Shown here: piece by piece, positions 23,572-33,990 of the stretch
How positions within the stretch are numbered: the stretch's first letter is position 1
Layout of the letters: each line of letters starts with the position of its first letter
NCBI GenBank assembly: GCA_036936605.1
Contig: JAUPFV010000002.1
Coordinates: forward strand, 335,953,215 to 336,017,214
Direction of reading: 5' to 3'
From: Limnanthes douglasii subsp. nivea
Taxonomy: Eukaryota > Streptophyta > Magnoliopsida > Brassicales > Limnanthaceae
DNA: 64,000 nt
Translations under genes and position numbers: made by a program
The notes under the pieces: model-generated
Told to the model about the DNA's origin: nothing
Databases searched by the model: none
Seen by the model: only the letters and a program-made list of their open reading frames with translations

Positions 23572-24620
23572 TCACTGATACGAACTGCCCCCAAAGTTTG
23601 AGGGACCATTGTTGTTGCATAACACTCCCTTGCTATCTTTTGACTGCTTCAGACAACCCCCACTTATCCTTGCACAGCGTATTTTAAACATTGGTGGACT
23701 GTTGAAGCCACAACATGCATCCTGGAGAGCCAACACCTTCCCAAAATGGCATTGTAGCATGTGGGTCAATCCACCATGATGAAAAGTACTCTGACCATCT
23801 TCTTAAAAGGGACCTTGCCCACCAAAACCTCCTCTTCAAACTCCCCGATTACGTTCGCTGAGCTTCCAGTGAAACCCAAAATTGACCTGTTCGAACGCTG
23901 AATCATTGCTGGATTCTTCATTTGTTTATAGGAATTTTAAAAGAGGATATTGGATGAACTACCGGTGTCCACCAAAATTCGTCTAATATCATTGCCCCCA
24001 ATGGATGTTCCTATCACCACAGCATCTTCATGGGGACCAGCTATGTCCCTTAAATCATCTTCATCAAAAACAATGAAGGGAAAAAGAATTTGTGATTGAT
24101 AAGAATCCATGCCTCCTTCCAGTTGAATAGCCAGGGTATGAACATGCCTCTTCCTCGAAGACGCAGTCGGTGCACTCGTGGTGTCCCCCCCAAATATGGT
24201 AAGTGACTCAAAAATGCTGATGAGCCCGGACACCGTCTTGCTGTGTTCTGTGATAACTCCCACCTTATTCCGGGTTGGATCAGGATCCAAATACTCTGAC
24301 TCCACATCGAATCTTTCAATTATAACCATAGCCCCATCCAGAGCCGATGTCCCTGCGTTGTTTGCTGGGCCATTCCGATGAGCATTATCAGGCCTATTTC
24401 CACTTCTTCTTTTAACATAAGCACCAAACTTTCCTCTTTCAATCAAAATTTGCACCTCTTGCTTCAAAGCGATGCAATCTTCTGTATTATGACCAATATC
24501 ATGATGATATTGGCAGAAACAATTATTTCGACTTTCCCTGGGAGATTGAAGCGCAGGTGGCTTCCTGCAATGTATTTCGTCTTTTGTTTTGTCATAGATG
24601 GTTGCCACATTCTCTTTCAA
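23572..24620 (-). pseudogene. Gag zinc finger and aspartic protease of the gypsy element
   Basis: The 227-codon frame 24620-23937 begins with a gag tail that holds a CQYHHDIGHNTEDC segment, the CxxHx3GHx4C-like finger common in Tat/Ogre gag. It ends with RRILVDTGSSSNILF, the aspartic protease active site with the catalytic DTG kept. The protease continues past a stop into 23769-23572, where CYNAILGR in another frame and nearby NPAMIQRSNRSILGF are typical of this family. The protease would cut the Gag-Pol polyprotein. Confidence 0.85.
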
Positions 24621-25978
24621 CTCGGCAAACCACTCCGGTTGAACCCAAGGTCCTCGCTTATTTCTGGATTGTTGGCTCTGAGCTGGTGTTGGGTGGGATT
24701 GAGCCTTGGTCCTGCTGGGACCCTGTCCGGCTTCCTTAGCCTTGTACCCGGACTGATTCCGGTTTCAGTTTGGTACAGTTGGGGCCGATCTCACCTGCAT
24801 ATGCACCCTGGTCTTCTTCTTGTCATCTTCATTGATTTATTTCCCCACTTGATTCAGTAAACCGCCCCATGGCATGGCCTTCTTTCTGGTTACTGAATCA
24901 ACCAAATTACCAGGGTTCAAGCCCTGCCTTGGAGAAGCTATTGCTACATGTTCAAAGAAATCAGCTAATCCATTCTTGGTGTTCACAAAGCGACTTATAT
25001 ATTCTTTCAAGTATTCATTTGGTTCTTGGGCACAATGGATAATAGTGTCTCCATTGCCCTTCACTTCCTTACTTCCGACGAACTGCCTCCGGAAGGCCAC
25101 CCAAAAAGTATCAAAATTTCTAATACAACCCTGTGGCAGGCTATTATATCACTTCAGAGCACTCCTCGTAAAGGACTGGGAGAACGCTCTACAAAGAAAC
25201 TTATCATCATCGTCAAAATTCATCATAAAGTTTTTGAATTGGCCTAGATGATTATCTCGATCTTTACTCCCATCATATTTTTCCATCTTTGTATTGCCAA
25301 ACCTCTTAGGAAGGTTTCCGGACAGTATCTTGGAAGACAATGGAGATTGTCTCCAATTCCGGCCACGACTAAACACGGTATCTTCATTGGGAGTTGCAAA
25401 GATACCAGGTTCATCATGAAAGGCGAAAAGATCCATCAACAGTCGGTCTACATGCTTTCGTCCATGGTTGTGACCATGAGATGACCCTTTTCCTAGACTC
25501 CTTTTCAACCTTCCATGCATGTCCCTCTTTCTTTAATACTTTTTTAGCTACTGCTTCTTTCTAGAACGACCCTCATCACTGCTGGATGACAAGGACTCCT
25601 CAACTCCATATTCGTTCAAGGAGCTACTAGAAGATTCTGAATCTGAATCTCAGCCCTCCACCGGTTTAGACCATTGAGAATTCTTGGAGCTAGCATGAGT
25701 CTTTTTAGTACTTACATGGGTCTTTTTGCTGATGGTTCATGCTCCCTTGGATTGTCAGTGTGGTGAACGAATGACATTTTTTATTTTTCTTTTAAGCCCA
25801 TCTCCACCCTTTTAGCAGCCCTCAAGGCTTCTATCTCATCTTTCAATCTATCTCGCTCTTCAATCGTATATTCATCATTTTCTCCCACCACTTCTGCCAA
25901 AGTTAGTGGCACTGACTGCTCGTCCGGATTCATCCGAACTGGTTTTTCTTGATGGTTTCGAATGCTAAATTCAGGCAC
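24621..25978 (-). pseudogene. Gag of the Tat-type gypsy element
   Basis: The start at 25978 (MPEFSIRNHQEKPVRMNPDE) lies directly inside the primer site and opens 65 codons with a charged coiled segment (ERDRLKDEIEALRAAKR). After a frame change, 25520-25149 carries LPKRFGNTKMEKYDGSKDRD, HLGQFKNFMM and CRAFSQSFTRSALK. Next, 25100-24837 reads VAFRRQFVGSKEV, then EPNEYLKEYISRFV. These are the ordered blocks of PF03732-type retrotransposon gag. Frames 25520-25149, 25100-24837 and 24620-23937 are in the same phase and separated only by stops, so this copy is damaged mainly by point mutations. Confidence 0.88.
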
Positions 25979-25983
25979 CTTCT

Positions 25984-26002
25984 CCTCCCACTGTAGTCGC
26001 CA
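25984..26002 (-). promoter_or_regulatory. Candidate primer-binding site of the gypsy element
   Basis: On the element strand the sequence after the LTR end (CA, then CCAAAT) is TGGCGACTACAGTGGGAGG. TGGCGAC... primer sites are typical of Ogre/Tat elements and are attributed to a tRNA-Arg. I infer the same here without a tRNA alignment. Confidence 0.65.
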
Positions 26003-26008
26003 ATTTGG

Positions 26009-28374
26009 TGTGGATTATTTTCGACTGAGGGTAATTTGGTCATGTGTTTTGTGATGTTTCAAAGGTATTTAATGTTTGGGTGTTTTGTAGTTAGAGATTT
26101 AAGCTGTCTGATTGTATTAAATGTTCATTACCCTCATTAATGAAAGTGGTTGGGTATTTATACCCTTAATTATGGGCCACATGGGCTTTCGGGTTAAATT
26201 TATGAAACCGGGTCGAGTTCAAAAACCCATTAGTTTATTAAGCAGATTAGCAATTAGCTTAGTCAAAAGGTGATTAGTTTTTAGTACTTTTGTCCAGTTC
26301 TGATGGTTCAGTGGGTGGCTTTTGTCCGAATTTCCCCTGTCCGGTTCCCACAGTTAGTGGTGAAAAGTTCCGGACTTATCACTGGCCCCTTTTTTAGGTT
26401 TTGTTCGAAGGCCTTTGGTAAGACCTAAAAAAATCTTTTTGGCACTTGTAACATTTCCTGGACTGATTGAGTATTTAGTGAAGGATTTATCCGCATAGAA
26501 AACTTCTCAAAAGTTCAAAGGTTTTACCATGGATCGTGGCACACGTGTCATCTTCTGATTTGCCTCACCAGCCGTTTTTCTCATAGAACGGCGCTCCCAC
26601 TAATCCCAAAAAGTAACCTCCTCATTTAATGCCCATGACGTCAGCATCGCCTTCAATCGTTACTTTTGTCTTTTCGTATTCTTCTAGGTTTTTGGCATCT
26701 TATTTTGTCTCATTAGTATAAATTACTTCATTTTCATTGTTTTACCATTTTCTTTACTCTCTCGTTCTTTTATCTCAAAACTTTCACCTCTCTTCTCAAA
26801 ATTCTTTTGGTGTGAGTTTATGTTCACAGCAAGAAACGCACTGGTAAAAGGCGGGTGGCTTAATCTCTCGGAGTTAGAAAAAGCACAAAGATTTGAGTGA
26901 GGAAGACGCATTGCTGCAGGTCTTCCTGTTTCTCCAATCGACAAATCTGAAACACCATCTTCAGAGTCTGATCGAGTTTCATCTTCTGCTAGAAGATCCA
27001 AACCAGGAGGTTATTTCAACCAAGTCTTTCACCCATGGTATCAGGCTCCTCAGTTCAGGAGTCACAACCTATTGTTGAACGAGAAAAAGTTGTTACAAGC
27101 ACAAGGAGACCCTCTCCATTCATAGGTATGGGATTAGATGCTGAGAAATTCCCCAGAAAAACTGACACTTCGTCGAAGAGGCCGCTTAGTAAAAGGCCAC
27201 GCTGTTGTTCCAGAGTCTAAGTCTCCGAAATCAGGGCCCATAAGTCTGGGGCCAAAGATAGGGTCTGAGGCATCCATCAAAGTCCCTAAGGATAAATCAT
27301 ATGGTCTGGATGCTACTGGAACAAGCCTTCGAAATGAACCCTCCGGATCTGAGCCCCAGCCGGACACCAGACCATTTAGAGAAAGTGATGATCAGCCATC
27401 CGGACATCTTACTGAGCCGACCACCAGAACTCCTCCACCAATGACAACTGATAAATCTTCTATGGTGATGAAGAGGTGATGGAGGACAGCGTTGAAGAAG
27501 CCCCTTTTGAGACTGACGTCTCCGGGCAGACGGGGGAAGCTGCCACTAACAAGAAGAGTAAGGGTAAAGAGAAGTTTTGTTTGAAACATTTGGACCTTCC
27601 GGAGTCCCCTGAAGGCAGAGTGGGACCTTGCTTCCACAAGGTGAGCGTAAAGTATCTGCTAGCCATGCAGAACATTAACTACACCTTCATTCATACTGCT
27701 GAATTAGGCCGGATCCGGACGAAGTGGGGGATTCCAAAATCTGTCAAAGTGATGATACCGGTCGATCCGGAGACGCTAATGGACTGCAAGCTGAGTGAGA
27801 TAGTTATCTACACAGAATTGTTCAACTGGGGGCTCAGATTTCCCTTAGACCCAGAGATTGTCAGATATTTTCATCTGATAAAGCTCTGTCCAAGCCACCT
27901 GAGTCCCAATGCTTGGTACACCCTCATGGCTTGCATCATGGCCTACCGCTTCCGATGGAGCAATTCGCTGCTGTGGCCAGCCTTTGCAAGAATCACATCA
28001 TCCCCTTCTACCATTACAACATGGGTGACAATTTTAAGATGGTGGATAATCTGCTCGAATCGGAGAAGAATTGGAAAACCCAATTCTTGTTCATTAGTGG
28101 AGCTTGGGAAAATGGGAAGAAGATTAAAGCTGGAGTCAGTCCAAGCATGTTGACCAGCAGATGGAAAAGCACAGGTAAAAATTTCATCATGTTTGTTTTT
28201 CTTTCCTTATTAAAAATCTTATTACTAAATTGCTCTTCTTTTTCTTTGGGTAGTGCTGCCAAATGAGTTCTCCGACTACTTGGAGGAGGGACAGGCAACC
28301 TGTGTCAAGCTGAATGGATGGACTGCTGACAAATGGGGAAATTATTTCCACAATTATTTCACTACCGGAAATTT
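26009..28374 (-). repeat. 5' LTR of the Tat-type gypsy element, probably truncated
   Basis: It is a direct repeat of 15957-18347. The inner edge (TGTGGATTATTTTC on plus) is six bases from the primer site. The outer edge at 28374 lacks the expected TG start and its flank differs from the 15951-15956 flank, so no target duplication is visible. I infer that the outer part of this LTR has been deleted. It also carries exon 1 and the intron of the antisense ORF. Confidence 0.8.
26890..28374 (+). pseudogene. 5' copy of the antisense ORF, truncated inside exon 2
   Basis: Frames 27035-27220, 27138-27479 and 27476-28153 together give the Ser/Pro-rich start (TRTPPPMTTDKSSM) and the conserved domain (YFHLIKLCPSHLSPNAWYTL). 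A GT-AG intron lies at 28175-28253. Exon 2 reads LPNEFSDYLEEGQATCVKLN correctly here, whereas the other copy has lost one base, and it ends abruptly at 28374. The frame change just after NAWYTLMACIMA, where the readable protein resumes at MEQFAAVASLCKN, is shared by both copies. It must therefore predate this insertion or reflect something other than random decay. Confidence 0.7.
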
Positions 28375-29981
28375 TAATACATTTGACTTTCACCGGCCAA
28401 TGATATCAAAATCAAGTTTATTTTGTAAAACATCTTCTTCCAAACAACAATCTAACTCATATTCGCTTGGAGTCAATTTATTTTTATTTCTTTGACACAC
28501 AAAAGCATCATAAAAATCTATTTTTCTTTTTCTTCTGAATTTCATAATTTTATACCGAAATCAGATATACGACATATAATATTTTAGTCTTACAACCCCA
28601 AAAATCCAGATAAACAAAATGAATTCAATTTTCTTTTAGTTCACCAGAATTAGAGGTCTACTCAAATGATTCAACTAAAAAATCTCTAAAAAAAAATTAA
28701 AAAAACCTTATAAAACTATTCAAAATAACGCCGAATAGATAAACTTCAATTGCTTCTTACACATATAAAGAGGTTAATATTACTCTTAAATTGGCTTCTT
28801 ACACATACAAAAAGGTTAATATTACTCTTAAAAATTATCAATATCATGGTCCAAAATGAATGAATCAATGATATTTTGGGCTATGTAGTTATCTTGTATT
28901 TAAAAATAATTTTCTAACTTTTTCATGGCCATTTATAATTAAAAATTGTCCTGAATGTTTAGTCGGATAAACTGTTGTCTATAAATAGGTGGGCCCTCTC
29001 TTAAATATCTAGCTCGGCTCCTATGTATTTTTGCTGCTTTGGTGTTTCTTCGCTATTATCCTTTACTTCTTTTGGTGGAACATTTTTTCGAACCGTTAAA
29101 ATTGAACTCGAAATACAAATACAAGTATAGATATGAGTGGGTGAAAATAACCTTTTTTCTTATAGAAAAACAAATTCAATTTTTATAATATTTTGCTTGT
29201 ATTTCGATAAAAAGAAGTTAGGTGTCCATTCTCTGATTTTGTCTTCTAATAAAAGTTTGAGAAAATTTTATTAATTTAGCTAATTATGGCTATTATATTT
29301 TATTTATTTATTATCATCCAATTACCGATATCAATTTGATAAAAATTTGTTGGGTATATATTTTTATATTTTGTTTTATTTAGTTATAGTTATTATTAAT
29401 AAAATTTAATTCGTAATTTTAGAAAACCTGAAATGTAATGTTTTTATATAACAATTTATTTGAAGTCGTTAAATTCGTGTGTTAGCTTAAAAAACAAAAC
29501 AAAAATACTAATTTGTATAATTTATTCTCTTCAATCCGGTGGTTGCCTTTTTCTATGTATATAAAACATTAGTTGTTGTCTTTTTCTATATATATAAAAC
29601 ATTGGTTAGATGAAAAAATAAAATTCTAAATAACATAAAGATATTTGAACTTTTATTTTTATTAAAATATTTGTTTGAATTACCATTTCAACATATAAAA
29701 GTCTTTGTACTTTTTAAATTACGAACCCAGTATTCCACTTACATAAAAAATTTAAAAATGTTCGATCAACATTTAAAGAATTAAATATGATCTCAAAAGT
29801 AAATTTAAACTTTTGACACTCTAAAATTTTAAAATTTCATTTCAATTCATTTCGTTTGATAATTTTTCATCATTTAAATTCCCATCTCTTAAACTTTTTA
29901 AATTTATTTATTCCTAAACTTGTCGGGATTGAATTTTAATCTTTACAGCTTGTGTAATTGCATTTTGGTTCCTAACATTAG
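28375..29981. other. AT-rich spacer with a 41-bp tandem duplication
   Basis: No gene is recognised. Two near-identical copies of a 41-42-bp unit (ttgcttcttacacatat...) lie at 28750-28790 and 28791-28832. Confidence 0.55.
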
Positions 29982-30033
29982 TAAATTTGTGTTTAATTTC
30001 TATATATATATATAGAAATTAAACACAAATTTA
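29982..30033. repeat. Perfect 52-bp palindrome
   Basis: The arms read TAAATTTGTGTTTAATTTC and the exact reverse complement around a (TA)n centre. The symmetry axis is between 30007 and 30008. It could form a cruciform or hairpin; no terminator or element context is evident. Confidence 0.95.
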
Positions 30034-30729
30034 TATATATATATATATAATAAAAACATGTGATTTCAAAATATGATTTTTTATTCAAATTTTTTATTTA
30101 ATTTAAAGAATTATATGTACAATTACTTGATTACCTTTTCAATTACACTGATTTCTGAGTATTATTTTTTAAATATATTTTCACTTTTGATTAGAAAATC
30201 ATATATATAATTAATTGATAAAAAAAATTACGTAAATAAAACATATCCGGTATTTCTTTCCAATTGATTATAAAGGAGAGTATGAATGCTTTAATAGCCA
30301 CCACCAACCCAAAACTTCTAAGTTGGATGCTCATCCAACTTCTAACTTGGATGCTCATCCTTTGGATGTGTCTTATAGATAACAAGTTGAGAGTTTATCG
30401 ATTGTAGTTAGAGAAATAAATTTTTGTATATTCTAATACAATTTTCACAATACTTACCATATTTATATTAACCCTTGATCGTTTTGATGGCTTCTCTAAC
30501 CGTCGGCAAGAAAAACATTAGTTGGCTTTATAGATTGGGATAACGTAATTTTTAAGATATTTTTTCTTATTTTTTTAATATAAAATATTTATAACAAATA
30601 GTAATTGATGCTGATTAAAATAGATTGGAAAATATATTTTCATTTAAAAAAACATATTTTATCTTCAAATAAAATGTTCTTTTATTGGGTTTTGACAATA
30701 ATAACAATAAAAAAACAAATACTTTTAAG
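30034..30729. other. AT-rich spacer, no gene recognised
   Basis: It holds only short frames and an AT repeat directly after the palindrome. At 30320-30360 a short tccaacttctaacttggatgctca block is duplicated in tandem. Confidence 0.5.
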
Positions 30730-31009
30730 TTTTTACAAAATAAAAAATAACGTACATAGGAATTAACTTCTTGTAAAGAAAAAAAAGTCCGTATAAAACT
30801 CTATAGTTTTAGAGTTAGAGTCTTTCTTTACAATTCTATTAGAAAGTCACTCGTTCAAACCCGAGTAAGGATTCGAATTAGATTAGAAAACGCATTTTAT
30901 ATAATTTGTACAAATTCTATAAGGGTTCAAGATTAGTCACGCGTCAATACAAACCTATGGTTTAAACTCAGAATGCAGAAGTCTATTTGTGCAAAGCTAA
31001 TCTATGCTA

Positions 31010-31580
31010 CCATTTATCAAGATAACTAATGTTGAAGATGGAATTAGATACAATGGGTGTAAAGTAAAATACTTTTGGGAGAATGGTTCTTGGAATCTCA
31101 GTAAACTTTAGAATGCTATGGATCTTGATATTATTCAAAGCATTCTCAAAATTAAGCTTACTGGAATGGAGGATGATTCTATAGTAAAATACTTTTGGGA
31201 GAATGGTTCTTGGAATCTCAGTAAACTTTAGAATGCTATGAATCTTGATATTATTCAAAGCATTCTCAAAGTTAAGCTTATTGGAATGGAGGATGATTCT
31301 ATACTCTTGACAGCTAGTACTGAGGGTTACCATGATACTAAACAAACCTGGAATGCTTTTAGAAGGAAAGGTAATCAATCTAACCTTTATAAGAAATCAC
31401 ATGACTCTGCACCCCCCCTCCCCCAAGAAAATGCTCCTTTATCTTGTGGAGAATTCTGCATAATTGGGTCTCTGTTGATAGCATCCTGCAAAATAAAAAC
31501 ATATATTTAACATCTCGATGTTAAAACTGTGAAAATACAGAATTTGTGAATCATGTGTTTGTGAGCTATCAGAAAGCCTA
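31010..31580 (+). pseudogene. LINE ORF2 C-terminal fragment (zf-RVT region)
   Basis: Plus-strand reading gives FWENGSWNLSKL, then AMNLDIIQSILKVKLIGMED, DTKQTWNAF and, in another frame, LTSRC-NCENTEFVNHVF. This follows the order seen in the plant LINE region after RT: W...L repeat region, D-xxxW segment and C-C-H zinc finger. The first part is duplicated in tandem (120-bp unit). Stops interrupt it and it has no RT core here. Confidence 0.65.
31063..31302. repeat. 120-bp tandem duplication within the LINE fragment
   Basis: Two copies with an exact period of 120 bp (starts at 31063 and 31183) differ by only a few substitutions. The period is a multiple of three, so the frame is kept. Confidence 0.95.
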
Positions 31581-32224
31581 AGAGGTTTGGTCTTTCTTCT
31601 TAGTATTATTCAACATTTACATAACCAATAACATGACCTTCTCTCATCTTATAAGGTCGACTTTATGGTATGCAAGACTCTTTTCGACGGGTTACAACTT
31701 TGTTTTTCTAAAGAAATTTATCATCTGGACATCGAGTGAGACTCTTAAATTCTAATTGAGATGTTTCTTCATGGGAAAATCCCCTGATGTTTAAGGTTTA
31801 CTATCCAATGTTGCAGAAATCTAATCTCGTCAAACATGAATCTAAACCATGTTTTCAAAGAGCAAAATGAAACTACAAACTAGATAGCAAAAATGGTCAT
31901 TAAATCAAATCATTGTATGCATTTCAGTCAGAATCAGGCTCCAAGTCACCTTAAAGCCATTATCTTTCTCGAAAGTCTGGGAGTTGGGTATCTAAGATCA
32001 GATGCCAACTCATAATTTATGTAATAAAATTCGATTGCATGTTGTAGGACCTGTCGATTTCAAGATGCAGTTCCTTGGTGTTTCCATCAATTGCACGCAG
32101 TGGTTTTCTTGGTGCTTCTGTCGATTGCATGTGGTGATTTCTTTGTTGCTGATTCTTAAATTGAGTCGATTTTAAGCTGTGGCTTTGTGTGTTGGCAAGC
32201 TTGGTGGGTTCATGGAATGTGGTT

Positions 32225-32340
32225 GTTGGTTGAAGAGTTGAGGAAGAAGAAGATTTTGTATCTAAGGTTAGGGATTGTGGCTGCTGGTTGAAAAGTTAAG
32301 GAAGAAGAAGATTGTGTCTTTAGTGTTAGAGAGTGTGGAT
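32225..32340. repeat. 58-bp tandem duplication
   Basis: Two copies of a 58-bp unit starting gttggttgaagag and gctggttgaaaag lie at 32225-32282 and 32283-32340. They are inside the inverted repeat pair. Confidence 0.85.
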
Positions 32341-33990
32341 GTTGGTTCTTTGTTTTATTTGTTTTGTCAAAAGCATGTTGGATTTTGTTTAATTTGGATA
32401 ATGTAAGGCCTATGTGGTCCAACTTGTATATTTTCTCAATTGGATCATGAAATAAATCAAGTCGATTTTATGGAGAAAAAAAAACAATAAAAACAAATAA
32501 AAACGACACTTTTTTAAAGGTTTGTATTGACGTGTGACTAATCGTGAACCCTTACAGAATTTGTGCTAATTACATAAAAACATTTTCTAATCTAATTCTA
32601 ATTCTTACACGGGCTTGAACGAGTAACTTTCTTGTATAGTTATAGAGAAGGACTCTAACTCTAAAACCTACAGAGCTTTGTACGGACTTCTTTTTCTCTA
32701 AAAGAAGTTAATTCTATGTATGTTATTTTTTTATTTTGTAAAATTTAAAACTATTTTTTTGTTTCTTAAATATTATTGGAAATTAAAATATTTTTAGTGT
32801 TATTTTTTTGCATAGTTGATAATCGCTCCGCCATTTAAACGCTATTTTTAAAATATTGCTTTTCCATTTTAATTTAGCTTTTGGAGCTATTGTCGATAAA
32901 CTTTTTCTATGATGTTGGAATTTTTTTTATGCGCGAAACTTTTCATTCATGGTATATGAATCTACTTTTTGATAGTATGATATTTTTTTCCAATATTTTT
33001 GTTTAATTTAGTATTCTTATTTGAATTTATTTATGGTAAACTCTATTTTTTTAAGAAACCCACAACCGCTACGTAAGGAGTGCGCACAATGTAAACCCTT
33101 AGTCTGATGCAATATTTGTATGGGTTATGATTTGAGACACTATTTCTGATAGTTTTTGTTCCTTCCATCGGGAATATCCTAAAAAGAATTTTTTTAATTT
33201 TATTTTTACTTTAAATACTAAAAAACAAATACAATTGAAACATTTTATATTAATATTTATTATTTTCTTTTTCTTCTCAAGACATTCATTAAAAAAATTT
33301 ATTTGTCGATTTCACTAAAGTCAGGCCATGAGTGGACAATCAGAGATTATATTTGTTGAAATCTACAAATCTATATTAAAACCATTAAAATCTACAAGTC
33401 TATAAATTTTACAGAACATTTTCGAATCAAGATATTATATATATCTAAACTTGAGAATCGACAAACACATTATGTACCTTCGATTTTAAAAAATAGTGTT
33501 CTTCTTGCGTTCAACACAGATTGCTTCTAGATTTTAGCAAACGTCTTTGCACCTAAGTCTTGACCTCAAATTCTATCTGAAATATTCAAACAGTTCATGC
33601 CTTTACATGTCTTCGGTTGTCCATCTTCGGCTATATGTAGTCTTCGAAAATACTTGTGTTCTCGAGTTATTTATAGCATACACAAACGATTCTCCACTTA
33701 AGCTTATAGTAATTTAAACATTTGTTGCACCCGATGTTTTACTCTTTATAGACCAGCTCCCCCACATTTCATACTTGCATAAGTCTCATGCAGATTGTGA
33801 ACTTTGAAACCAGTAATAACTTTGTTAAAATCCAAAGGATTTTCCTCACTAGTAGTCTTAGTCACCTTCACCTGCTCTCTCTTCATTATGTTTCAGAAGA
33901 AGTAAAACTTGATATTTACGTACTTAGTTTTCTCATTGAATTTCGGATTCTTCAATAAATGAAGAGCAGTAATATTATCATATAATATAA

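Larger units (their letters stand above)
15957..28374 (-). mobile_element. Ty3/gypsy retrotransposon of Tat/Ogre type with an antisense ORF
   Basis: This is a ~12.4-kb minus-strand element bounded by long direct repeats. The internal order from 25978 down to 20275 is gag, zinc finger, protease, RT, RNase H, a second RNase H, integrase. Integrase after RT marks it as gypsy. The doubled RNase H, the TGGCGACTACAGTGGG primer-site-like sequence and an extra ORF antisense to pol point to the Tat lineage (Ogre, Retand, Grande relatives). The reading frame survives over long stretches with only a few stops and one clear RT frameshift, and the LTR repeats remain very similar. It is therefore by far the youngest element in the window. 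A fragment of a related element is at 38.06-39.4 kb. Confidence 0.88.
30730..32746. mobile_element. Inverted pair of ~227-bp repeats with tRNA-like head, enclosing a LINE fragment
   Basis: 30730-30956 and 32518-32746 are inverted copies (about 85 percent alike by eye). Each has a tRNA-like stretch: on the left an anticodon-like stem CTTTCT/AGAAAG is followed by ACTCGTTCAAACCCGAGT. This is a perfect T-arm containing a GTTCAAACC box B. Two readings are possible: two SINE copies in opposite orientation, or a ~2-kb DNA element (Mutator-like) with long terminal repeats. Similarity starts about 70 bp before the tRNA-like part in both copies, which favours a terminal repeat or a single inverted duplication. 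I could not find flanking duplications. Confidence 0.6.

Noticed and set aside
24378..24860. 160-codon plus-strand frame with Leu-rich tail resembling a membrane protein
   Set aside because: It lies opposite gag and its zinc finger; the hydrophobic look comes from antisense reading of Gln/Glu/Lys codons.
30780..30900. tRNA gene on the plus strand
   Set aside because: A T-arm and an anticodon-like stem exist, but no acceptor stem or proper D-arm is visible and the sequence is part of a longer repeat.
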